Shown: positions 27,835 through 36,897 of the stretch, one piece after another
How positions within the stretch are numbered: the stretch's first letter is position 1
How the letters are laid out: the number at the start of each line of letters is the position of its first letter
Assembly (NCBI RefSeq): GCF_000423285.1
Contig: NZ_AUHR01000001.1
Location: 1 to 64,000, forward strand
Direction of reading: 5' to 3'
Source of the DNA: Laribacter hongkongensis DSM 14985
GTDB lineage: Bacteria; Pseudomonadota; Gammaproteobacteria; Burkholderiales; Aquaspirillaceae
DNA length: 64,000 nucleotides
The notes under the pieces: model-generated
Seen by the model: the letters and a program-made list of their open reading frames with translations, nothing else
What the model was told of the DNA's origin: nothing
Database searches by the model: none
Program-made: the position numbers and the translations under genes

Positions 27835-28818
27835 ATGCGCTATCTACCGCTTTTCCTTGATCTGCACGGCTGCCCGGTCACGCTGATCGGCGCCGGTACG
27901 GTGGCTTTGCGCAAGGCACGTCTGCTGACGGCCGCCGGCGCCCGCCTGACCGTACTGGCTCCGGCGGCCTGCACCGAACTGGCCGGTTGGGCCGAAGCCG
28001 GCCGGCTGACCTGGCAGGCAGTGCCGTTCAGCGCCGAAGCCCTGCTGGCTACCCGGCCGCGGCTGGTGATTGCCGCAACCAGCGATCCCGCTGTCAACGC
28101 TGCTGCTGCCGACTGCTGCCGGGCGCGGGACATCTGGATCAACGTGGTGGATGCGCCGGCTTTCAGCGACGCCATTTTCCCGGCCATTGTCGACCGCTCG
28201 CCGCTGATGGTCGCCGTTTCATCCGGCGGCGCGGCACCAGTGCTGGCCCGCCAGGTCCGCGCCCGGCTCGAAACCCTGCTGCCGGCCGGGCTGGGCCGGC
28301 TGGCCGACGCCGCAGAAACCCTGCGCCCGGCAGTCAAACAGCGCTTGACCGACCCGGAGCAGCGGCGCCGTTTCTGGGAGCAGGCACTGCAAGCGCCCTC
28401 CATCGCGGATGCCCTGGCGGGCCGCCCGGAAGCCACTGTGGCCGACTGGCAGCAACAGCTCGCAGGCGCCGGCACGACTGCGGCCGAAGGGGAAATCCTG
28501 ATTGTCGGCTGCGGCAGCGGTGCGCCGGACGAACTGACCCTGCGCGGCCTGCAATACCTGCAACGCGCCGGGCTGCTGGCACATCCGGCCACGATTGCCG
28601 AGCCGGTGCTGGCCCTGGCGCGACGCGACGCCGACCGCCTGCTGCTGGACCTGCTCCGCCCCGATGACTGGCTGCCGCACCTGGCCGGGCTGGCCCGGAA
28701 CGGACAGCGGATCACCCTGCTGCTGCCGGGGGACGGCCGGCAAGGCGGAGAGTGGATGACGTATTGGCGCAACGCCGGCCTGCGCGTCAGCCGTGCCCTT
28801 GGCGTACAGGCAGATTAG
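27835..28818 (+). CDS. Siroheme synthase with complete dehydrogenase/chelatase and truncated methyltransferase part
   Basis: 327 residues against about 460 for full CysG. Residues 1-205 are a normal precorrin-2 dehydrogenase/ferrochelatase: MRYLPLFLDLHGCPVTLIGA with a Rossmann GAGTVALRK, VIAATSDPAVN, NVVDAPAFSDAIFPAIVDRS and SSGGAAPVLARQVR. After a linker, GEILIVGCGSGAPDELTLRG matches the opening of the uroporphyrinogen-III methyltransferase domain. The protein ends just after a GD motif (LLLPGDGRQGGEW). Most of the SAM-binding fold is missing. The stop lies 64 bp before the next gene, so a downstream frameshifted remainder does not fit. Methylation would need another enzyme. Start 27835 rather than 27829 is a choice by family similarity. 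Confidence 0.85.
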   Translation: MRYLPLFLDLHGCPVTLIGAGTVALRKARLLTAAGARLTVLAPAACTELAGWAEAGRLTWQAVPFSAEALLATRPRLVIAATSDPAVNAAAADCCRARDIWINVVDAPAFSDAIFPAIVDRSPLMVAVSSGGAAPVLARQVRARLETLLPAGLGRLADAAETLRPAVKQRLTDPEQRRRFWEQALQAPSIADALAGRPEATVADWQQQLAGAGTTAAEGEILIVGCGSGAPDELTLRGLQYLQRAGLLAHPATIAEPVLALARRDADRLLLDLLRPDDWLPHLAGLARNGQRITLLLPGDGRQGGEWMTYWRNAGLRVSRALGVQAD

Positions 28819-28882
28819 AATTGCGCACATCAACTGTATTCATCTGCATGGAATTGCAGCCAACCGCGTCGAGGTCTGCTAC

Positions 28883-29284
28883 ATGGTAGGCATCCTGATC
28901 ATTACCCATGGCAATCTGGGCCACAGTCTGGCCGACTGTGCCCGCCATGTACTCCAGCGCGAGCCGGACAACCTGTGCGTGCTGGAAGTCGACAAGAACG
29001 ACGATCCTGACACCAAGCTCGGCGAAGCCCGCCGGCTGGTGGAACAACTGGAACACGGCGACGGCGTGGTGATCCTGACCGACATGTTCGGCGGCACCCC
29101 GTCCAATATCGCCAGCCGCCTGATCGTGGCCGAACAGGTCGAGGCCATTGCCGGCGTCAACCTGCCCATGCTGGTGCGTGCGCTGTGCTACAGCAGCCAG
29201 CCGCTGGAAACCGTGATCAGCAAGGCCGTGACCGGCGGCCTGGAAGGCGTCATGTATATCGTGGGGGGACACACCGGTGATTGA
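28883..29284 (+). CDS. PTS EIIA component, mannose (ManX) family
   Basis: 133 residues. MVGILIITHGNLG has the phosphorylatable His9. GVVILTDMFGGTPSNIASRL is the second signature of EIIA-Man. It accepts phosphate from HPr. No EIIB or EIIC gene is near, so it probably serves a regulatory PTS, as in Neisseria and other Betaproteobacteria. GAGG precedes the ATG. The gene overlaps ptsH by 8 bp. Confidence 0.92.
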   Translation: MVGILIITHGNLGHSLADCARHVLQREPDNLCVLEVDKNDDPDTKLGEARRLVEQLEHGDGVVILTDMFGGTPSNIASRLIVAEQVEAIAGVNLPMLVRALCYSSQPLETVISKAVTGGLEGVMYIVGGHTGD

Positions 29285-29546
29285 AAAAGAACTCGAAATC
29301 ATCAACAAGCTCGGCCTGCATGCACGGGCCTCCAGCAAGTTCACCCGTCTGGCCGGACAGTTCAAGAGCGACATCTGGATTTCGCGCAACAACCGCCGCG
29401 TCAACGCCAAAAGCATCATGGGCGTGATGATGCTGGCCGCCGGCAAGGGGTCCAGCGTCCACATCGAAGTCAGCGGCGAAGATGAAACAGCGGCCCTGTC
29501 GGCGCTGGAAGCCCTGATCAACAACCGTTTTGACGAAGCCGAATGA
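29277..29546 (+). CDS. ptsH: Phosphocarrier protein HPr
   Basis: 89 residues. His15 lies in KLGLHARASSKF and Ser46 in AKSIMGVMML, the target of HPr kinase in organisms that have it. It relays phosphate from enzyme I to EIIA. The start is GTG inside the end of the EIIA gene (8-bp overlap), implying coupled translation. It is followed after 67 bp by ptsI. Confidence 0.95.
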   Translation: MIEKELEIINKLGLHARASSKFTRLAGQFKSDIWISRNNRRVNAKSIMGVMMLAAGKGSSVHIEVSGEDETAALSALEALINNRFDEAE

Positions 29547-29613
29547 TTGACCGGGCCTGCGGGGCCCGCTCCGGCCCGGTCCTCTGGCTCCGGGCACAAA
29601 GGAATGACAGGGT

Positions 29614-31371
29614 ATGAGCATTGTCCTGAACGGTATCGGCATCGGCGGCGGCATCGCCATCGGTCGTGCCCACCTGATTTCGCACAACAGCATCGACGTG
29701 GTGCATTACCCGCTGGAGCCGCACGAAGTCCCGGCCGAACTGGTGCGCTTTGACGAAGCGATCCGCGCCACCCGCAAAGAGCTGGAAATGCTGTGGGGCA
29801 ACATTCCGGAAAACGCGCCGGCCGAGCTGGGTGCCTTCCTGTCGCTGCACATCATGCTGCTCAACGATGCCACCATTTCGCGCGAACCGCGCCAGGTCAT
29901 CGACACCCTGCACTGCAACGCCGAGTGGGCACTCAAGCTCCAGGCCGACCGGCTGCTGGAACAGTTCAACGAGATCGAGGACCCTTACCTGCGCGAGCGC
30001 AAGCAGGACGTCATGCAGGTGGTCGAGCGCATCTACAAGAACCTCGCCGGCGACCACGGCGACCTGCCGGAAGCCGACGACCTGATCGACGACGCCATCC
30101 TGGTGGCACACGACCTGTCACCGGCGGACATGGTGTATTTTAAGGACTCCAACTACGCCGCCTTCATCACCGACGTCGGCGGCGCCACCAGCCATACCGC
30201 CATTCTGGCGCGCAGCCTCGACCTGCCTTCGGTCATCGCCACCCACACCGCACGGCAGCTGATCCGCGAAGACGAGCTGATCATCGTCGACGGCATCCAG
30301 GGCGCCGTGATCGTGGCCCCGGACGACACGGTGCTGACCGAATACCGGCGGCGCCTGCGCGCCTGGCGGGTGCAGAAGAGCAAGCTCGCCAGCATCAAGA
30401 AGGCCAATGCCCAGACCGCCGACGGCACGCCGGTGGAACTGGTGGCCAACATCGAACTGCCGCAGGACGTACCGGATGCCTTGGCCGCCGGTGCCACCGG
30501 TGTCGGCCTGTTCCGCAGTGAATTCCTGTTTCTGGGACGTGACAGCCTGCCGACCGAGGACGAACAGTTCGGCGCCTATCGCGAAGCCGCAGCGGCCATG
30601 AACGGCCTGCCGGTCACCATCCGCACGCTGGACCTGGGTGCCGACAAGAATCCCAAGTGGAGCCAGCACACCACGGCTGACAATCCGGCCCTCGGCCTGT
30701 GCGGCATCCGCCTGTGCCTTGCCGAACCCATGCTGTTCCGCACCCAGCTGCGAGCCATCCTGCGCGCTTCGCACTATGGCCGCATCCGCGTCCTGTTTCC
30801 GATGGTCAACTCGGTCGGTGAACTGCGGCAGGCCGTCTCCCAGCTGGAGCTGGCCAAGCAGGAGCTGGAGGCCGAGAGCATCCCGTTTGACCGCGACATC
30901 AACGTCGGCGCCATGATCGAAATCCCTTCTGCGGCCCTGACCGTCAACATGCTGGCCAAGCATGTGGATTTCTTTTCCATCGGCACCAACGACCTGATCC
31001 AGTACACGCTGGCCATCGACCGCAACGACGACGCCGTCAGCCACCTGTACGACCCGACCCATCCGGCCGTGCTGTACCTGATCTGGCACACGATCAAGAC
31101 CGCCCACAAGGCCGGCGTACCGGTGTCGGTCTGCGGCGAAATGGCCGGCGATGCCCGCTTGACCCGTCTTCTGCTCGGCATGGGCCTGCGCAAGTTCTCG
31201 ATGCCGCCGGCCAACCTGCTGGCGGTCAAGCGCGCCGTACTCGACACCCATCTGGACCGCATTGCCCCGGTCGTCAGCAAAATCCTGCGCACGCAGGACG
31301 AGATGAAAATCCATGACTACCTGACCCAGCTCAACGAGATGCCGGCAGCTGCCGTGGCGAGCGCCGGCTAG
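29614..31371 (+). CDS. ptsI: PTS enzyme I (phosphoenolpyruvate-protein phosphotransferase)
   Basis: 585 residues. The phospho-His lies in VGGATSHTAILARSLDLP (His194). The PEP-binding barrel shows GVGLFRSEFLFLGRD, TIRTLDLGADKNP, FSIGTNDLIQYTLAIDRND and the catalytic Cys in PVSVCGEMAGD. It starts the phosphate relay PEP to EI to HPr to EIIA. AAAGGAATGACAGG precedes the ATG. With the two upstream genes it forms a compact PTS operon without sugar permease. Confidence 0.96.
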   Translation: MSIVLNGIGIGGGIAIGRAHLISHNSIDVVHYPLEPHEVPAELVRFDEAIRATRKELEMLWGNIPENAPAELGAFLSLHIMLLNDATISREPRQVIDTLHCNAEWALKLQADRLLEQFNEIEDPYLRERKQDVMQVVERIYKNLAGDHGDLPEADDLIDDAILVAHDLSPADMVYFKDSNYAAFITDVGGATSHTAILARSLDLPSVIATHTARQLIREDELIIVDGIQGAVIVAPDDTVLTEYRRRLRAWRVQKSKLASIKKANAQTADGTPVELVANIELPQDVPDALAAGATGVGLFRSEFLFLGRDSLPTEDEQFGAYREAAAAMNGLPVTIRTLDLGADKNPKWSQHTTADNPALGLCGIRLCLAEPMLFRTQLRAILRASHYGRIRVLFPMVNSVGELRQAVSQLELAKQELEAESIPFDRDINVGAMIEIPSAALTVNMLAKHVDFFSIGTNDLIQYTLAIDRNDDAVSHLYDPTHPAVLYLIWHTIKTAHKAGVPVSVCGEMAGDARLTRLLLGMGLRKFSMPPANLLAVKRAVLDTHLDRIAPVVSKILRTQDEMKIHDYLTQLNEMPAAAVASAG

Positions 31372-31439
31372 CGGACGCCTGCTGCCTGCATGCACGCAAG
31401 CTGCGGTATTATTGCGGGTTTTCAGCAGCAAGGCTTCGC

Positions 31440-33221
31440 ATGACCCAGCCCATCAAGGCTTCGAGCTGGGCGCTGTACAAGCGCCTCGCCGGCTATCTCC
31501 GGCACGACTGGAAGGTGTTTTCCGTGTCGATCATCGCCATGGTGATCGCCTCGGCCACCGAGCCTCTGTTTGCCTCCCTGATGAAGCCCCTGATCAACGA
31601 GGGCTTCGTCAACCGCAACCCGCACGAACTGCTGTGGACCTCCATGAGCATCGTCGGCCTGTTCGTGGTGCGTGCCCTGGCTTCGTTCGGCAACGACTAC
31701 TCCACCACCTGGCTGGCCAGCCGGCTGGTCGTGCGCCTGCGCGAAGCCATGTTTGTCAAGCTCCTGCGCCTGCCGGTCAGCTATTACGACAACAATGCCT
31801 CCGGCCGCCTGATTTCACGCCTGAGCAACGACGTCAACCAGGTATCCGACGCCGGATTCAACGTGATCACGGTCAGCGTACGCGACGGCGTCACCATTGC
31901 CGGCCTGCTGGGCCTGCTGTTCTGGACCGACTGGCGTCTGACCCTGATCTGCCTGATCATGATTCCGGTCGTCGGCATCGGCATCCGGCTGGTCGGCCGC
32001 CGCCTGCGCAAGCTCTCGCACATCAACCAGCATGAAATGGGCCAGATGATGCAGGTGCTGGGCGAGGCCGTGGACGGCCAGCGGGTCGTCAAAGTGTACG
32101 GCGGACAGGAATTCGAGCAGTCCCGCTTCATGCGGGCGGCCCATGGCCTGCGCCGCAACCTGGTCAAGCAGGTATCGGCCAGTTCGATGAATACCGGCGT
32201 GACCCAGCTGATCGTCTCGGTGGCGCTGGCCGTCATCATCTACTCGGCCGGCCTGCGTGCCGCCGAAGGCAGCTTCAGTGCCGGCGATTTCATGAGCTAC
32301 CTGACCGCCATGATCATGCTGTTCACCCCGGTCAAGCGCATCACCACCGTGACCCAGATCCTGCAACGCGGCCTGGCTGCTGCTGAAAGCGTGTTCACGC
32401 TACTGGATTCTCCGGAAGAAACCAACCAGGGCCGCCAGACCCTGACGCGTGCCCGGGGCGAACTGCGGTTCGAACAGGTCGGTTTCCGCTATCCGCAAGG
32501 AGAGCGCGAAGCACTGGAGCACATCACCCTGCACATCCGCCCCGGTGAAACCGTCGCACTGGTCGGTGGCAGCGGCAGCGGCAAGACGACACTGGCCAAC
32601 CTGGTGCCGCGTTTTTACGATCCGCAATCCGGCCGGATCACGCTGGACGGCATCCCGCTGCCCGAACTGGAGCTGGGCAACCTGCGCCAGCAGGTCGCCA
32701 TGGTCAACCAGGATGTCGTGCTGTTCAACGGCACGCTGGCCGACAACATTGCCTACGCCCGCCCCGGTGCCAGCCGGGAGGAAATTGTCGAGGCGGCCAG
32801 GGCAGCCAATGCCATGGAGTTCATTTCCACATTGCCCGAGGGTTTTGACACCCTGATCGGTGAAAACGGCACTCGCCTGTCAGGCGGGCAGCGCCAGCGC
32901 ATCGCCATCGCCCGCGCCCTGATCAAGGATGCTCCCATCCTGATCCTCGACGAGGCTACCAGTGCACTGGATACCCAGTCGGAACGTCTGGTGCAGGCTG
33001 CACTGGATGAACTGATGAAGCACCGGACGACGCTGGTCATTGCCCACCGTCTGTCCACGATCGAAAAGGCAGACCGCATCGTGGTGATGCGGGATGGACG
33101 GATTGTCGAGGAAGGCGCACATGAAGTGCTCCTGCGGCAGGAGGGGATATATGCCCAGCTGCACCGCCTGCAATTCCATACCGAAACAGCACTTGCAAAC
33201 CAGCAGCAGGATCAAGCATGA
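31440..33221 (+). CDS. msbA: Lipid A export ABC transporter/flippase
   Basis: 593 residues, a half-transporter. Six membrane helices (about 15-320) include the MsbA-like FASLMKPLINEGFVNRNP. The ATPase has Walker A GGSGSGKTT (near 376), signature LSGGQRQRIAIARALI, Walker B ILILDEATSALD and an H-loop AHRLSTIE. It flips core-lipid A across the inner membrane. It overlaps the following glycosyltransferase gene by 4 bp (ATGA), placing it at the head of the LPS operon. Confidence 0.95.
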   Translation: MTQPIKASSWALYKRLAGYLRHDWKVFSVSIIAMVIASATEPLFASLMKPLINEGFVNRNPHELLWTSMSIVGLFVVRALASFGNDYSTTWLASRLVVRLREAMFVKLLRLPVSYYDNNASGRLISRLSNDVNQVSDAGFNVITVSVRDGVTIAGLLGLLFWTDWRLTLICLIMIPVVGIGIRLVGRRLRKLSHINQHEMGQMMQVLGEAVDGQRVVKVYGGQEFEQSRFMRAAHGLRRNLVKQVSASSMNTGVTQLIVSVALAVIIYSAGLRAAEGSFSAGDFMSYLTAMIMLFTPVKRITTVTQILQRGLAAAESVFTLLDSPEETNQGRQTLTRARGELRFEQVGFRYPQGEREALEHITLHIRPGETVALVGGSGSGKTTLANLVPRFYDPQSGRITLDGIPLPELELGNLRQQVAMVNQDVVLFNGTLADNIAYARPGASREEIVEAARAANAMEFISTLPEGFDTLIGENGTRLSGGQRQRIAIARALIKDAPILILDEATSALDTQSERLVQAALDELMKHRTTLVIAHRLSTIEKADRIVVMRDGRIVEEGAHEVLLRQEGIYAQLHRLQFHTETALANQQQDQA

Positions 33222-33982
33222 CCCAGATCAGCGGCCTCGTAATCACCCTGAACGAAGCACACAACATTGTCGATTGTCTGCGTTCGATGAAAACCGTCTG
33301 TGACGACATCGTGGTCGTCGATTCAGGCAGCAGTGACGGCACGGTGGAACTGGCCAGACAGGAAGGCGCCACCGTGATCGTACAGGTACCGTTTCTTGGT
33401 GACGGCCCGCAGCGCAGTCACGGCTTGCCGCACTGCCGGCACGCGTGGGTCCTGAATCTGGATGCAGACGAACGGCTGGAGCAGGATCTGATCGACTATA
33501 TCAGCCGGACTGACCTGGACAGTCTGGGCGTGGATCTGGTCGAAACCCGTCGCCGCAATTACATCGGCCAGCGGTTCACTCCTTACGCCGGGCAGTATCC
33601 GGATTACGTGAAACGATTGTTCAACCGCCTGAAGGCCGATTTCACGCCCGTCACGGCCCATACCTACATCCAGGCAAGCAGTTTCATCCGGATCAACGCA
33701 CACATCATCCATTACTCCTACCGTGACTATCCGGACATGGTTGTCAAATGCAAATACGCCGGATGGCTAGCCCGCAATCTGGCCGACAGCAACAAACCGC
33801 TCCATGTCTGGCAGCCTGTTGCTCATGGCACATGGGCTTTTATCCGTCATTACTTTGTCAAGGCTGGTTTTCTGGCCGGACTGGATGGTCTGACGTTATC
33901 CATTTGCAAAGGACTGGGCTCCTATTTAAAGTACGCCAATGCAATTGAAATACGGCGAAGCAGAGCAGCCAAACCGCAGTAA
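33218..33982 (+). CDS. Family 2 glycosyltransferase (WaaE/KdtX-like LPS core enzyme)
   Basis: 254 residues. It opens MTQISGLVITLNEAHNIVDC, then VVDSGSSDGTVELARQEGA and the metal/nucleotide motif NLDADERL near residue 82. The pattern resembles WaaE beta-1,4-glucosyltransferases that extend inner-core heptose. The first two thirds have the host G+C level; the last part (from about 33750) becomes A+T-richer. It is translationally coupled to msbA. The exact sugar and linkage are inferred from resemblance only. Confidence 0.87.
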   Translation: MTQISGLVITLNEAHNIVDCLRSMKTVCDDIVVVDSGSSDGTVELARQEGATVIVQVPFLGDGPQRSHGLPHCRHAWVLNLDADERLEQDLIDYISRTDLDSLGVDLVETRRRNYIGQRFTPYAGQYPDYVKRLFNRLKADFTPVTAHTYIQASSFIRINAHIIHYSYRDYPDMVVKCKYAGWLARNLADSNKPLHVWQPVAHGTWAFIRHYFVKAGFLAGLDGLTLSICKGLGSYLKYANAIEIRRSRAAKPQ

Positions 33983-34022
33983 TAACCATCCACATCCATT
34001 CATATACATACAATCAACAAGA

Positions 34023-34856
34023 ATGAAAATATCCGTCATCATCAGTACATATAACAGACCAGATGCATTGCATGCCGTCTTGACCGGGTTTTGCCATCAA
34101 AAACCAACGGATCACGACTGGGAAATCATTATTGCCGATGATGGATCGACAGATGAGACAACAAAAACAATAAATAACTTCAGCAAAAACAGCAAAATAT
34201 CTTTACAGCATGTCTGGCATGAAGACAAAGGATTCCGGTTAGCAGAAATCCGTAACCTGGCGGCGACCAGATCCACTGGTGATTATCTTGTATTTCTGGA
34301 CGGCGACTGCATCCCTTTACCTGATTTTGTTTATCAGCATGGCAGGCTTGCCGAAAATGGATGGGCTATTGCAGGAAACCGCATACTGATGTCACAAGAT
34401 TTCACTCTTGACTATCTCACTGGCTCAATCACTGCTTCCCACCTATGGAACAAATTCGACTGGCTAAAATTCAGACTCAAAAAATCAGTCAATAATTCTC
34501 TGGGCTGGCTACGTATTGATAGCCAGGCATGGCGCAGAAAGCAGGCTGAAAACTGGAAAACATTGCGTGGCTGCAATATCGGGGTATGGAAAAATGCCTT
34601 CGAATCCGTCAATGGATTTGATGCGTCATTTTCCGGATGGGGCTATGAAGACTCCGACCTTGCAGCAAGACTCATCCGGAATGGAGTCGGTATCAAAAAC
34701 GGCAGGTTTTCTGTGCCCGTTCTACATCTTTGGCACAAAGAAAACGATCGGACCTTTTCTGGTGAAAACTGGAAAAAATTGGAGGCCACTCTATCCTCAA
34801 CCCATATACATGCAAAATCCGGAATAAAAAATATGTCCCTAGGGGAGAGGCTATGA
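34023..34856 (+). CDS. Family 2 glycosyltransferase with galactosyltransferase-like C-terminus
   Basis: 277 residues. The GT-A fold has MKISVIISTYNRPDALHAVL, IIADDGSTDETT and the DxD-type motif VFLDGDCIPL near residue 95. NGFDASFSGWGYEDSDLAAR (about 198-217) is the Glyco_transf_7C pattern seen in enzymes adding hexoses in LPS or capsule. The ATG at 34023 was preferred to an in-frame ATG 28 codons upstream because the GT-A strand begins here. It overlaps the next gene by 4 bp (ATGA). Acceptor and donor unknown. Confidence 0.87.
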   Translation: MKISVIISTYNRPDALHAVLTGFCHQKPTDHDWEIIIADDGSTDETTKTINNFSKNSKISLQHVWHEDKGFRLAEIRNLAATRSTGDYLVFLDGDCIPLPDFVYQHGRLAENGWAIAGNRILMSQDFTLDYLTGSITASHLWNKFDWLKFRLKKSVNNSLGWLRIDSQAWRRKQAENWKTLRGCNIGVWKNAFESVNGFDASFSGWGYEDSDLAARLIRNGVGIKNGRFSVPVLHLWHKENDRTFSGENWKKLEATLSSTHIHAKSGIKNMSLGERL

Positions 34857-35902
34857 AATCCATTACAGGCATTAATCTGATATTTCACTCCATCTGTCCT
34901 GGTGGCGGCATGGAAAGATACGTCATGGACATAATGACCGAATTTGCACGAAAGGGCATACAAGTCCGAGGCATTGCAAGAAAAGCCCAATGGCCTAGAT
35001 TAAAACCAGCACAGATCGAGCTGGTAACAATCAAAGATAAAACCCCATTTTCCCGACTCAACAATCTGATTTTTGAGAGAGTAGCTCACAAACAGTGCAA
35101 TCCAGCATGGCCGACGATAGGGATTTCAAGGACCCCTTATGGAGCAGACATAGCCATAGCCGGAGGAACGCACATAGGGCATTTGCATGCCAAAGGAAAA
35201 ACAGCCCGCGGCCTATTCAACAAGCTGACCATCAGCCATGAGCTTTCATTTTACAAAAACTCAAAAATATTAATCAGTCACTCAAAAAAAGTCCAAGAAG
35301 AAATAATAGGCCACTACCATCAAAAAAGAGAAAAAACAGCAACACTATACCCACCTATAGACACAAAAAAATTCAATATTTCAGCAAGAGAAAGCAGAGA
35401 AGCAACCAGAAGCCTCCTTCAGCTCAAAGATGACGAACTAGTCCTATTCTTCCCATCAAACAATCACAAGCTCAAAGGCTCAGAACTTATTTTGAACACA
35501 CTGGATCAATACCATATAAACGCAAAATTGTTAGTAGCAGGAAAAGCCGACTTAAAACACCCCAAAGCCATCAATTTAGGGCACATTACAGACATACAAA
35601 ATATTTACGCAGCTGCAGATGCCACAATTCTAGCCTCAAAATATGAAGCATTTGGATTGGTAGCAACAGAATCCATTCTTTGTGGAACACCAGTATTACT
35701 GGCAGAAGGAATCGGAGCTACAGAGGTCCTCCGCCCCGCTGCATGTATCCAATTCGGACAAACCACGGAATCACTCGCTTCCGCCATTCAAAACCTCACC
35801 CAGAATATCAGGCCGCACATTACTAACGAAAGCGATATCACATATGATGTGCACTTGGACCATCATGTTAACAAACTGATTTCTTTTTTAGAAAATGCAT
35901 AA
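34853..35902 (+). CDS. Glycosyltransferase family 4 (GT-B fold)
   Basis: 349 residues. ICPGGGMERYVMDIMTEFAR is the N-terminal donor/acceptor loop. The C-terminal half has LFFPSNNHKLKGSELIL and the GT4 signature ASKYEAFGLVATESILCGTP with the Glu-x7-Glu pair. It is similar to WaaG-type LPS core glucosyltransferases, but specificity is not readable. It overlaps neighbours on both sides (4 bp upstream, 8 bp downstream), fitting a single operon. A7 tracts occur within it and are in frame. Confidence 0.88.
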   Translation: MKSITGINLIFHSICPGGGMERYVMDIMTEFARKGIQVRGIARKAQWPRLKPAQIELVTIKDKTPFSRLNNLIFERVAHKQCNPAWPTIGISRTPYGADIAIAGGTHIGHLHAKGKTARGLFNKLTISHELSFYKNSKILISHSKKVQEEIIGHYHQKREKTATLYPPIDTKKFNISARESREATRSLLQLKDDELVLFFPSNNHKLKGSELILNTLDQYHINAKLLVAGKADLKHPKAINLGHITDIQNIYAAADATILASKYEAFGLVATESILCGTPVLLAEGIGATEVLRPAACIQFGQTTESLASAIQNLTQNIRPHITNESDITYDVHLDHHVNKLISFLENA

Positions 35903-36776
35903 CCAAGCCGAGCAAAAATATCCACTAGCAAGCATGCTCTTGATTACCTTCAATCAAGAACAGACGATTCTGGAAGCTCTTGAAGGAGCCGTAAGTCAAG
36001 ATTATCCCCATACAGAAATCATTATTTGCGACGATGCCTCGCAAGACTCCACCTTTGAAAAGGTTGTTGAATTCTCCAGAAATTATCCTGGGCCACACAA
36101 ACTCATCCACCACAAGAATCCAGAAAATGTAGGAATTGGTGAAAATATAAACCAAGCCATCAAGCTATCAAGCGGAAATTTTTTCTTCATGACGGCAGGC
36201 GATGATATTTCACTACCTCACCGGGTCAGCACCGTCATGAAGGTTTGGCGAGAGAAAAGCTATTCCGTGGACTTGATTGCCTGCTATTTAAAAGATCTGG
36301 ATTCAGAAAGCAGGACACATGGACTAATTTCTGTAACTGACCTTGCAAAATACCAGGACATGGATGACTGGATAAAGCTCGGCCATCCGAAATTGATTGG
36401 TGCAGCCCAAGCCTGGACCAGGAAGCTATATGAATCATATGGAGGAATCCCACAAGGAACCGTAGCTGAAGACATGCTAATGGCTTTCAGAGCCATTGCG
36501 ATGGGGAGAGCTCTCACAATTCCAGAACCTTTGGTACTTTACCGACGTGGAGGTACAACCTCAAAAAAGGACAGGATATCTACCGCTGCCGTCATTTCCA
36601 GCTTTACAAAAAAAACTTTCAACACCAAAATCGAACTATTAGATATGCTCAAAACAGCGGCAACGAATTCTCCCTCTCCCATAGTGTTAAACCACCTAAC
36701 GGCTCTCTATGAAAAAGAGTCATTAATTGAAGATTTGTTTAAAACAAAAAAACAAAAAAAGAGAAACTCAAGCTGA
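35895..36776 (+). CDS. Family 2 glycosyltransferase, reading frame apparently interrupted near its end
   Basis: 293 residues as read. The GT-A fold shows ASMLLITFNQEQTILEALEG, IIICDDASQDSTFEKV and FMTAGDDISLPHR near residue 100. The frame closes 16 bases after an A7 tract (36754-36760), with a lysine-rich end (KTKKQKKRNSS). In the -1 frame, reading continues from GAG at 36761 for 46 codons (KLKLIAANKSEKIASKIRLF and onward) to TGA at 36899-36901. That stop overlaps the next gene's ATG as ATGA, giving 335 residues. The junction matches the other junctions of this operon, so the longer product is probably the ancestral or active form. The short form may still work, since the catalytic domain is intact. 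Confidence 0.85.
   Translation: MHNQAEQKYPLASMLLITFNQEQTILEALEGAVSQDYPHTEIIICDDASQDSTFEKVVEFSRNYPGPHKLIHHKNPENVGIGENINQAIKLSSGNFFFMTAGDDISLPHRVSTVMKVWREKSYSVDLIACYLKDLDSESRTHGLISVTDLAKYQDMDDWIKLGHPKLIGAAQAWTRKLYESYGGIPQGTVAEDMLMAFRAIAMGRALTIPEPLVLYRRGGTTSKKDRISTAAVISSFTKKTFNTKIELLDMLKTAATNSPSPIVLNHLTALYEKESLIEDLFKTKKQKKRNSS
36754..36761 (+). other. A7 tract holding a -1 slippery heptamer (A AAA AAG) in phase
   Basis: In the 0 frame the codons are CAA AAA AAG, so bases 36755-36761 form A AAA AAG, the classic -1 slippery heptamer known from dnaX. A short stem GCTG/CAGC lies at 36772-36783. A second A7 tract is at 36746-36752. The site could mark programmed frameshifting, a phase-variable tract or a sequencing indel. 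Confidence 0.65.
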
Positions 36777-36897
36777 TTGCAGCCAACAAAAGCGAAAAAA
36801 TCGCAAGTAAAATACGACTATTCCTCTACTCCACAGCCCCTATTGTTATGGATTTTTTCCTTAATTTAAAGAAATTTTACAAAACATATAAAACAAA

